A program made the position numbers and the translations under genes. Positions 1 through 7,028 of a stretch of 7,082 nucleotides of DNA are shown here, piece after piece (positions within the stretch are counted from its first letter, which is position 1; each line of letters begins with the position of its first letter). The stretch is from an uncultured Selenomonas sp. (lineage in GTDB: Bacteria > Bacillota > Negativicutes > Selenomonadales > Selenomonadaceae): NCBI GenBank assembly GCA_905373085.1, contig CAJPRR010000114.1, positions 1-7,082 of the forward strand, written 5' to 3'. The notes under the pieces were generated by a model, which worked only from the letters and a program-made list of their open reading frames with translations, ran no database searches and was not told where the DNA came from.

Positions 1-11
1 GCCGTTCCATC

Positions 12-40
12 ATTATAGCACAGCCTATCGTACGCCGCAA
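12..40 (-). promoter_or_regulatory. Sigma70-type promoter reading out of the window to the left
   Basis: The minus strand has a consensus TATAAT -10 (12-17) preceded by TGC (an extended -10), and a TTGCGG -35 (35-40) at the ideal 17-base spacing. Transcription would start near position 5, so the downstream gene begins outside the window and has its own promoter, separate from the two-gene operon. Confidence 0.7.
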
Positions 41-53
41 GGGCAAATCACGA

Positions 54-145
54 GACGCACATTTTCAAAGCAACTCCACGGATTTTCATTAGCGAAAGTT
101 AGTTTTCATTTTTATGTCTTTCATACCAGAGCGACGCACAATTTC
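54..145. repeat. Short direct repeats in the 193-base downstream spacer
   Basis: GACGCACATTTTC (54-66) and GACGCACAATTTC (133-145) match at 12 of 13 positions. Between them TTTTCATT occurs exactly at 83-90 and 103-110, a 20-base period, and TTTTC also occurs at 62-66. No gene is visible in this spacer. The repeats lie upstream of the leftward promoter at 12-40, so they could be regulatory sites for the next unit. Confidence 0.35.
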
Positions 146-193
146 CCCCCTGTGCATATTTTTGCGTACAACTTAGCACGAAATCCCGAGAAG

Positions 194-2011
194 TCAAACC
201 AAAGGCGCTGACGGCTCCAATGCAATCACTACCCTATCCTCGTCCACCTTCTCAACCATCCCTTGCAGTTCCTTGCCGATGCAGTCGTCCAGGTTCCTTC
301 CCGACAAATAAGTCTGAGCAATCGTCCCGCGGTATTTTCCCTCTACAATGCCGCGAAGATTTTTATTTCTCCCCTTCTCGAACACATAGATCCTGACCCT
401 TCGATGCAGCAGTTCCAACGGCGGCTTTTCAAAAGGACCCAGCTTCACTGCCTCGATCATGTCGGCAGGGAAATTTTTTGCCACGTCTACATAGGACTCT
501 TCCATTTCTCCCATCTCGCCGTCGGCAGCGGAAAGCAGGTCGAAAAACTGTTTGCAGAATACATCCACTTCTCTTTTGTCCAGTTCCGTCAGATACTCCT
601 CATGACCATGAGCAACCGGGTTGCGTGCCATGGAGCACTTGCTGAACTTATATTCCAGTGCAGAAAAAAGTTCATTGTTAAAATACTTGGAAAAAACTTC
701 CTGCCAGTTCGCCTTGAGAATTTTCACGGCATCCGCCATGGACATGACGTCAAGGTAAGCGCTGTCGATATTGAATACCTTCTTGTTGTTCGCAATGAAG
801 GCATCGTAACGCATAAGATCGCCCCGGCTGATTTCCTCCGTCCTGCTCAGAATAACACGCTGGATATCGAGGGCATTGTCCCCTCCCGCCTGATACCGTC
901 TTACCAGTGCGGGAAGTTCCTTCTCAATGAGCAGCTTCAGTTTCTTCTCCAAGCCGATAATATTATCCCAAATGCTCAAGGAAACCATATTGGCGGAGAG
1001 GAAATCAGAGAAATACTTTGCAATGGCAATAAGCTCGCCGTTCTCTTCCCGGAAATAGCCCAGATTAAACAGCTCATCCTTGTCGTTCTGTGTCACGCCG
1101 ATATTCGGACCGACAACAAACGGCACAATCCGCTTCAGGTCGCCATCGCGTTCCAGATGTTTGAGGCAGTCCCGATAGTAATCATTGATCGTCTTGCAGC
1201 GACTCAGGAAAATGCTGTCGATATCGATCTCTTCCCCTGCCTCCGCCGCTTCCATGATGTAATGTCCCATGACAGAGAGAAGATAAGGCAAGTTTCCTGC
1301 ATAATAAATGATTTTTTCTTTTTGCGTCCCATCCAAATCAATTCCCTGCTGTTCGAATATAGCAAAGTACTCCGCCATATCCGCCGCATCGAATCCCTTG
1401 AAGGGAACGATGTCCCAAACCCCGTGGAAAGTGGAGCTTTGGTAAGTAGCTTCCTCGATCGTATAGAGATTGCGGCGTGAAATCGTAATTGCGAACACAT
1501 GGAACTTGCTTGAGGAAAACAGCGTGCGAAACAGCTCGAAGTATTTCGTCTCCTTTTCAAAAAGAGTGGCCGCATTGTCAAATTCGTCCAAGACCAGGAT
1601 GGTTTTTATTTCCCGTTCAGCAAGGTATTCAAAGATTCTCTTGATATTGCGCGAAAAGACAATCCATTTCAGCGCCTCGTCCTCCATGGAAGAGAGATAC
1701 GCTCCGACCTCGGCCTCCAGTTCCCCTAGCCGCAGCAAGTATCTGCGAATCTCACAGCAGATATCCTGCCAAATCTCGATATAGCTGCCCCATTCATTGA
1801 GGTTTTCGTAAATGTAAAGAACATCTTCCGGCACGTGTTCAAAAGCTTTCGCAACGGCGGACGTCTTGCCAATCCTCGTCAATCCGACGAACGATTTCGC
1901 CATGCGCACCCGTCCATCCAAGAAATTCTTCCGCAAATTCCCAACGAAGGTTTTGCGCCCAATAAACGAGCTGCCAGCGGCCTGTCCTCCGATTTGGAAT
2001 ATATTATCCAT
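194..2011 (-). CDS. P-loop ATPase fused to a HEPN-type nuclease domain and S1-like barrel (605 aa), candidate effector
   Basis: Seen: FIGRK (16-20) opens a P-loop ATPase with Walker A GLTRIGKTS (43-51), Walker B TILVLDEFD with D142/E143, and a sensor-like strand VFAITISRR (172-180). A winged-helix-like segment (about 286-340) follows. Residues about 345-495 are helical and hold RNPVAH (463-468), an intact R-N-x3-H motif of the HEPN superfamily, in a context most like Swt1-type HEPN domains (a conserved W near 436, then RN..AHG). An acidic linker (498-507) leads to a C-terminal beta-rich segment (about 536-600) resembling an S1/OB barrel. No signal peptide or membrane segment is seen. Known: HEPN proteins with this motif are usually metal-independent RNases, many of them toxins or abortive-infection effectors. 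Inferred: an RNA-cleaving effector held in check by its own ATPase and by the upstream partner. The ATG at 2011 is fixed by GGAGG six bases before it. The ATPase and motif calls are firm; the S1-like call is tentative. Confidence 0.88.
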   Translation of the reverse strand: MDNIFQIGGQAAGSSFIGRKTFVGNLRKNFLDGRVRMAKSFVGLTRIGKTSAVAKAFEHVPEDVLYIYENLNEWGSYIEIWQDICCEIRRYLLRLGELEAEVGAYLSSMEDEALKWIVFSRNIKRIFEYLAEREIKTILVLDEFDNAATLFEKETKYFELFRTLFSSSKFHVFAITISRRNLYTIEEATYQSSTFHGVWDIVPFKGFDAADMAEYFAIFEQQGIDLDGTQKEKIIYYAGNLPYLLSVMGHYIMEAAEAGEEIDIDSIFLSRCKTINDYYRDCLKHLERDGDLKRIVPFVVGPNIGVTQNDKDELFNLGYFREENGELIAIAKYFSDFLSANMVSLSIWDNIIGLEKKLKLLIEKELPALVRRYQAGGDNALDIQRVILSRTEEISRGDLMRYDAFIANNKKVFNIDSAYLDVMSMADAVKILKANWQEVFSKYFNNELFSALEYKFSKCSMARNPVAHGHEEYLTELDKREVDVFCKQFFDLLSAADGEMGEMEESYVDVAKNFPADMIEAVKLGPFEKPPLELLHRRVRIYVFEKGRNKNLRGIVEGKYRGTIAQTYLSGRNLDDCIGKELQGMVEKVDEDRVVIALEPSAPLV

Positions 2012-5000
2012 GCGCTACCTCCAAGCCATATTTTTCAATGATCCATTCCTTGTACAAAGCCACCTTGATCTTGCACCGCTCCCGTCCCTGAATGATGACG
2101 ACATCCCTCTGTTCCAAGGCCTCCAGAAGTTCGAAATCGCCCTCTCGCTCGATCACGCTGTTGAGCGGCGTCCATTCCTTCTTTCCCGAAAGCTGGGCGA
2201 TCCTGTGCAGAATGCGCTTGTTTTCCCGGTTGGCCTCATCCGAATCGGCGCTGCTCTTGTCATCATACTGCGGCTCAAAGAAGCGGGCTTCCTCAAAAGC
2301 GGCCAGATTCTTCTTCAGATAATCCTCGATATGAGCGCGCGTGACAAAGACAGTATGCGTCTGATTCAGATAATCGACCAGTCCCGCGCAGAGATTCATA
2401 ATCAAAAATGCGCTTCCGGCCGTCAACTCGTACAAGCGGTCCAAAGCTTCCGGCTTATAGCGGCTGATCGATTCGCCATTTTCATCCAGAAGGCGGATCG
2501 GCTCATCCATCAGCCTTTTCGCGTGTTCCTCTGCCAGATACGTGACCTTCCACAAGTCCGTCGAGCCAAAATCATTGGTGAACTGCTTTTCGTTGATGAA
2601 CTTCATCATGTGGTCCTGTCCGATGATGATCGCGAAAATCCCATTGTTTTGGATAAACGCCTTCCAGAATTTCATGATCCGGTCCGTCATGACTCCCCGG
2701 CGAATCCAATCATAGATATAGGTGAACTCGTCGATCATCACGACAATGTTGTATTTCTCCTCGACACTTTCGAGGAAACGTGTCACCTCCTTGAAGGTGC
2801 TGTTGAAATACAACTGTGCATAGTCCGGCGCTGCCCAAAAACGAGCCAGATCGATTTCCATGCCGGCCTTCCGCATCCACTCTTTCAGGTGCGGATGATT
2901 GCTGTCGATCTCATGCTTCAGCCCCTCGAGCAGCGTGTAAAGGAACGCCGTGATATCGTTGCCGGACAAGTCCTCCTCCCCGATGCTGCCGATATTGACG
3001 ATGATGTTCCCCTCCGGATTGATCTCCCGCAGGCGCCGTCCCAGATGGTGGAGCAGGGAGGACTTGCCTGTTCGCGTTTGCCCGTAGAGCGCCAGGCATC
3101 TTCCCTGCAGGATTTTTCCAGATTCATCGCTGATCTGGCGAACGATGTCATCGAGATCCTTTTCCCGCCCGTAAAACATGGACGGCTCCCTCACTTCAGA
3201 GCCATTCCGGTACGGCTCAAATTTGTTCTCGATGGGCTGGAAAGCCGTCTCGCTGTAAAGGGGTATGGAAAGAACCGTCTCCATCGCCCCTTCCTGAAAT
3301 TCCGTCATATTCTTCTTATATTGGTACTGGATCGCGATCTGAATCGAGAACGTCTTGTTCTGTATGACTTCCGGAGTTACCCTGAATTCAAAAATCTTTT
3401 CCTCCGCCTTGCCGCTGCCCGGCAGCAGTCCTTTAGACAACTGTTCATCCTGCAGGACGTCGGCATTGTCACTCAAAATCCTGACGGATACATTATCCGC
3501 CGTCTGGACATTGTTCTTATTTGTAAAGGCGATCGGCACGTTCACCAGTAAATTTTCCTCATCGACCGAGCAGTCCCCTGACAAGCCGACCGAAATATCC
3601 GGCTCCGCGTTGCCGTAGAGCTGCGCCGATTCCTTGATGATTTTTCCCTGCAGCTGTGCCAGACTGGGCAACAGTGCCTCATAACCAAGCGACGTGGGAT
3701 ACTCATGAATCTTTTCCTCAAGATGTCTGCGCGTATCGTCCGCTTTGTTAAGCGTCTCCGCTTTGTAGTCAAAATCGGATATCTCATTATACCGCAGCAA
3801 GGCAGTGAAAATCTTCCGCAAATCCGCAGCATAGATGGAATCCGTACGGCTAAGATAAGACAGATACTTATTATCGTTAAACTTTTCATACCACTCTTGC
3901 AACCGCCCGATGGAAAATACATCGTCCATCATATTTTCAATCATGTTCAAAAACATCCTGCGCATTTCATAATGAAGCCTTGCCGCTTTGTTCCACAAAC
4001 TCGCGAACGCTTCCGCATTGATCGTATCGGGAATTGTTTCCGCAATGATTCCCGACAAGACATCCAGCACGCGACCGAACTGCGCATGATTCTGGATCTT
4101 CTCCAAGACAAGAGTCTTTGCTCTGAAATTATACGTTGTAAGCTCCAACATGCCTGCTGTAAATTCTTCTATAGATGTACAAATATCAGCCTTAAAGGTC
4201 TCACTGATATTCGCCTGAAACGCCTTGTCAATCTCCTTGAGATTATTCAAATCATAGTACAGCCTGCCGCTTTTTTCCCGAATTTCCGTCTTGGAATAAA
4301 AATAAGTCTGGATGTAGCAAATGGTCGATGCGGCCCAACATCTATAGGCATTATACGTGCTTCCTGTATCTTGTGATACGGAATACGCTTCAAAAAAGCA
4401 ATACCTCGCGGTATCAAAATTATCAACAAGGTCATTGCGGTGAAGCCTGTAATTGCCGTAAAAATACGTTCCTGTCGCTACATAAGCCTGATACCGTTCT
4501 TCGCTAAAAAACGACGCTTCTTTGATTTCTTTCCCGGAATCCAAAATCTGACGCATCAGTTTTGCGACGACAAAGTAATTGTTGCTTTGAATTTCATCAT
4601 TCACACTTGCCCTGACCTGTCCGGCAAATATCCCATCAATAATTCTGCGGCCTTCATCTTCCTTCCCTACAAAAACTCCTTTTTTTATCACTTCCTTGTT
4701 TTTTAATTCATTTTCGAGGCTCAATCCTTCAATTTTTTGTGAAATATAACCCGATATTTTCGCCATGCCAATGGCGTCTTCTTCCAAGTCGACAGTGGAC
4801 AATTCCGCATTTCCCTTGAATTCGCCCGCAATGATCGACTGCGCCTGTTCATTTTGCGGCTGCAGCCGCAGGATTTTATGCGCGAACTCTTTAGCCTTCT
4901 CAATATTATCCAGCTTGAAATAGGCACTGCATATGCCCATCAAGGCATTGATCGTCTGACGCTGCTTCCTTTCCTCATCCAGATAGAATCCTCGCTCCAT

Positions 5001-6776
5001 CTTCTGCAGGCTTTGCTGAAAAAATTGAATAGCTTCCTTGTATCCTCCCATTTGGCTGAAAAGATACGCTTCGGAAAAATACAGCTCCGCCTGTTTTTCT
5101 CCGGAAGCCGTCATTTCCAAAAGAACCTTGTATGTATCCAGGACATCCTGCTTGTAGGCCGTTTCTTTTGCCTTGAACAGTATGGAAATCCGCAGATTCA
5201 GGTACGCCCTCTTTTCCATGACCTTCTTGCCATAATCCCGCAATAGTGCCAATGCTTCGGGATACATCTGCAGGCGTGCATACAGGGAGGCCAGATTCGG
5301 CACACTGCTAGTCAGCCTCTGCTTCTTTTTTATGGCCTCCTTATAAAATGTGATGGCTTTCTGGGGATCTTTGTCCTCGATATCTGTTTTTTGTGCCAGT
5401 AGAAAATAATCCGTCGCATCGTCATTTTTTCCATATCGGGAAATCACTTTCAGGTTATGCGGCGTCATGCTGACAATCTGCTTCTTCATGTTTTCATAGG
5501 CTTCTTCCCGCATATACAGCGCACCGTACTGCTCCAAATACCTTGCCGCACGATCCCATAAATGCCGCTGCATCATCAGGCTCACCAGATCGGCAGCGGC
5601 GCCGCTGGGACGCTCTTTCCTACGGATAGCTTCAATGAAGAGTTTTTCCGCCTCCTGGAATCTTTTCTCTTCACGCGCCTTCCGCGCCTTCATATAGGTC
5701 GGGCATTCCACCGCCGGTCTTTCCTGCTGTCCTGTCGCCGGCAGATACGCGAGCATGCCCGTATTGGTCTTGATGTTTTGCGCATAAAACAACGGAAGCA
5801 GCTGATTCAGTGCTTCAGCGGATGCCGCCTCATCGAATTCTTTCGGGTATGCAACACCGCAGGACAGCAAAACGCCCTTCAGCAACGCCAGCCAGCCAGG
5901 CATATTTCTCTCCGTCGCTCGGCGGACATCGAGCTTGGTCAGCAGGGAATAATCCGCATTCGCGATCATGCTGCAGAGCAAATAATATACAATATAAGGC
6001 TGAAGTTTGAAATCATTCATGAAATGTCTGCAAGCGAAAAGCAACATTTTCTCATCCTGTCGAATGCTCTCGGCAACAGCGAAGGCAGATACGTTATCAC
6101 CGTTTTTCTTCTCGTAGACATCCAGTGCTAGATTTTCGCACTTGCACTGTCCATAAAGGGCTGCCAGCATGTTGGCTGCCGCCTTTGCATTTTCTTTGTA
6201 CACAGACAATCTCATAAGCCTTTTCAGCTTTGTGATGTTTTCCTGAATCTTATAGTCTGCCGGCGAAGTTTCATGAAGTTTCAATATAGCATAATCCAAG
6301 CTATCGGCAACGGCGAGCAGTTCAGCGGCCCCTGCATGCCCTTCCCTTTCCATGGCAATCTCTCGGTAAACTCGCGCGACTGGTGCAAACATCCGGGAAA
6401 AATACGTCTCTCCTCGTGCTGCCAGTTTTTCCAACAGCGTGCCGTTTTGTGGGACGAACAACGCGGACGCCTCTTCTCCTGTCGCTGCGGAAGCATCCAC
6501 ACGCTCGTTTCCCGCAACTGCTTCTCCCTGCAGCAGTTGCCCTGCCTCCTCCAAGTTTTTCGCCCTCTCCATCTCGGCAAGCTCCTCTGCCTCACCGAAT
6601 TCATAGAAGGAGATCATATCGAGAGATACGGTTGACACATTGCCGCTTTCCCTTTTTATCTTTACGGACTCCGTATCAACAGAAACGACGATCCCTGTGA
6701 TTTCCTTTGTGCCAATCATGAGCTCTACATTTTTCCCAATTTTGACTTCATCCAGAAAGTTGCTTTTTATCGACAT
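2004..6776 (-). CDS. Large TPR and STAND/AAA-type ATPase protein (1590 aa), candidate sensor of a two-gene system
   Basis: Seen: residues about 8-60 form a short beta-rich segment resembling an LSm/SH3-like small barrel, followed by a low-complexity acidic and Ala-rich linker (about 62-107). Residues about 360-650 contain TPR-like helical pairs (for example 364-389, 454-519, 563-597, 609-650). Residues about 705-1055 are helical and unassigned. Residues about 1057-1175 look like an Ig/CARDB-type beta-sandwich. The ATPase follows: entry motif FYGREKDL (1201-1208), Walker A GQTRTGKSS (1232-1240), Walker B VVMIDEF with D1349/E1350, and a sensor-like strand FAIIIGQD (1381-1388). A winged helix ends the protein (about 1516-1585). 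No signal peptide or membrane segment is visible, so it should be cytosolic. The ATG at 6776 has GAGGG six bases upstream. Known: STAND-type proteins use TPRs to recognise ligands and the ATPase as a switch. Inferred: it senses a trigger and controls the nuclease-like product of the next gene, whose start it overlaps. A transcription regulator or general scaffold is the alternative. Confidence 0.85.
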   Translation of the reverse strand: MSIKSNFLDEVKIGKNVELMIGTKEITGIVVSVDTESVKIKRESGNVSTVSLDMISFYEFGEAEELAEMERAKNLEEAGQLLQGEAVAGNERVDASAATGEEASALFVPQNGTLLEKLAARGETYFSRMFAPVARVYREIAMEREGHAGAAELLAVADSLDYAILKLHETSPADYKIQENITKLKRLMRLSVYKENAKAAANMLAALYGQCKCENLALDVYEKKNGDNVSAFAVAESIRQDEKMLLFACRHFMNDFKLQPYIVYYLLCSMIANADYSLLTKLDVRRATERNMPGWLALLKGVLLSCGVAYPKEFDEAASAEALNQLLPLFYAQNIKTNTGMLAYLPATGQQERPAVECPTYMKARKAREEKRFQEAEKLFIEAIRRKERPSGAAADLVSLMMQRHLWDRAARYLEQYGALYMREEAYENMKKQIVSMTPHNLKVISRYGKNDDATDYFLLAQKTDIEDKDPQKAITFYKEAIKKKQRLTSSVPNLASLYARLQMYPEALALLRDYGKKVMEKRAYLNLRISILFKAKETAYKQDVLDTYKVLLEMTASGEKQAELYFSEAYLFSQMGGYKEAIQFFQQSLQKMERGFYLDEERKQRQTINALMGICSAYFKLDNIEKAKEFAHKILRLQPQNEQAQSIIAGEFKGNAELSTVDLEEDAIGMAKISGYISQKIEGLSLENELKNKEVIKKGVFVGKEDEGRRIIDGIFAGQVRASVNDEIQSNNYFVVAKLMRQILDSGKEIKEASFFSEERYQAYVATGTYFYGNYRLHRNDLVDNFDTARYCFFEAYSVSQDTGSTYNAYRCWAASTICYIQTYFYSKTEIREKSGRLYYDLNNLKEIDKAFQANISETFKADICTSIEEFTAGMLELTTYNFRAKTLVLEKIQNHAQFGRVLDVLSGIIAETIPDTINAEAFASLWNKAARLHYEMRRMFLNMIENMMDDVFSIGRLQEWYEKFNDNKYLSYLSRTDSIYAADLRKIFTALLRYNEISDFDYKAETLNKADDTRRHLEEKIHEYPTSLGYEALLPSLAQLQGKIIKESAQLYGNAEPDISVGLSGDCSVDEENLLVNVPIAFTNKNNVQTADNVSVRILSDNADVLQDEQLSKGLLPGSGKAEEKIFEFRVTPEVIQNKTFSIQIAIQYQYKKNMTEFQEGAMETVLSIPLYSETAFQPIENKFEPYRNGSEVREPSMFYGREKDLDDIVRQISDESGKILQGRCLALYGQTRTGKSSLLHHLGRRLREINPEGNIIVNIGSIGEEDLSGNDITAFLYTLLEGLKHEIDSNHPHLKEWMRKAGMEIDLARFWAAPDYAQLYFNSTFKEVTRFLESVEEKYNIVVMIDEFTYIYDWIRRGVMTDRIMKFWKAFIQNNGIFAIIIGQDHMMKFINEKQFTNDFGSTDLWKVTYLAEEHAKRLMDEPIRLLDENGESISRYKPEALDRLYELTAGSAFLIMNLCAGLVDYLNQTHTVFVTRAHIEDYLKKNLAAFEEARFFEPQYDDKSSADSDEANRENKRILHRIAQLSGKKEWTPLNSVIEREGDFELLEALEQRDVVIIQGRERCKIKVALYKEWIIEKYGLEVAHG
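2018..2022 (-). promoter_or_regulatory. Ribosome binding site of the ATPase-HEPN gene, inside the end of the large gene
   Basis: GGAGG on the minus strand lies six bases before the ATG at 2011, within the last codons of the 1590-residue protein. The start and the upstream stop share ATGGATAA, so ribosomes finishing the first gene are well placed to start the second. This decides the start codon and suggests coupled synthesis of the two proteins. Confidence 0.85.
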
Positions 6777-6782
6777 AGAGTT

Positions 6783-6787
6783 CCCTC
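6783..6787 (-). promoter_or_regulatory. Ribosome binding site of the large ATPase gene
   Basis: GAGGG on the minus strand ends six bases before the ATG at 6776. An ATG slightly further upstream is followed at once by TGA, which supports 6776 as the start. Confidence 0.65.
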
Positions 6788-6824
6788 ACATTCTAAAAAT
6801 CACCGGCGCACCCTTATTTTTCGT

Positions 6825-6955
6825 AAAATCGCAGCAACGCTGAGAAACCTGCCTGTCGTTTTCATTTTCTTTCTTAAAATTTTACTTTCTATACAAAAGC
6901 GGCTAAATCCTGCTTGTCAGAATCCTTGCCTCCATACATTCAAAACTGCAGCAAC
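6825..6955. repeat. Pair of imperfect 14-base direct repeats in the operon leader region
   Basis: AAAATCGCAGCAAC (6825-6838) and AAAACTGCAGCAAC (6942-6955) match at 12 of 14 positions, and the core CAGCAAC occurs a third time at 7016-7022. Two of the copies flank the candidate promoter. They may be regulator binding sites, but short repeats like this can arise by chance. Confidence 0.35.
6879..6907 (-). promoter_or_regulatory. Candidate weak sigma70-type promoter for the two-gene operon
   Basis: A TAAAAT -10 box (6879-6884) lies 17 bases from a poor -35 (TTTAGC, 6902-6907). The -10 overlaps a perfect 10-base palindrome, TAAAATTTTA (6875-6884), which could be an operator but could also be chance in an A+T-rich stretch. 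This would give an untranslated leader of about 95 bases. Because the terminator isolates the operon from the gene before it, a promoter should exist between 6777 and 6969; this is the best candidate I found, not a secure one. Confidence 0.3.
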
Positions 6956-6969
6956 TACTTCCTGCACAG

Positions 6970-7015
6970 AAAAAGCCCCCGTAAATCAGCTTTTCAGGCT
7001 GACTTACGGAGGCTT
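6970..7015 (-). terminator. Rho-independent terminator of the upstream gene
   Basis: On the minus strand an 18-base arm (6998-7015) pairs with a second arm (6973-6990) around a 7-base loop. All 18 positions pair, two of them as G-U. The stem ends in GGGGGCUUUUU, with the U-tract lying over 6970-6974. There is no T-run on the other side, so it should act only on leftward transcription. It follows the stop of the partial upstream gene directly and would insulate the two-gene operon from read-through. Confidence 0.9.
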
Positions 7016-7028
7016 CAGCAACACTCCC

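Noticed and set aside
83..118. A tiny minus-strand reading frame of about 11 codons after the HEPN gene
   Set aside because: It has no Shine-Dalgarno sequence and is too short to support from sequence alone.
136..155. Hairpin GCACA/TGTGC as a terminator for the two-gene operon
   Set aside because: The stem is only five to seven pairs with a ten-base loop, and in the operon's direction no U-tract follows. I see no convincing terminator after the HEPN gene.
263..1480. A 405-codon open frame on the plus strand
   Set aside because: It is antisense to the HEPN gene, with no recognisable domain; it is explained by the codon use of the minus-strand gene.
1866..3551. A 561-codon open frame on the plus strand
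   Set aside because: It lies antisense across the ATPase part of the large gene and the start of the HEPN gene. Its product has no recognisable motif, whereas the minus-strand frames carry Walker and HEPN motifs and good ribosome binding sites.
3705..4376. A 223-codon open frame on the plus strand
   Set aside because: It is fully antisense inside the large gene, with no motif and no upstream signals that would favour it.
194..6776. Classification as a known AVAST/Avs system
   Set aside because: Avs proteins are single polypeptides with an N-terminal effector and C-terminal repeats. Here the order is reversed and the nuclease-like domain is on a second ATPase.
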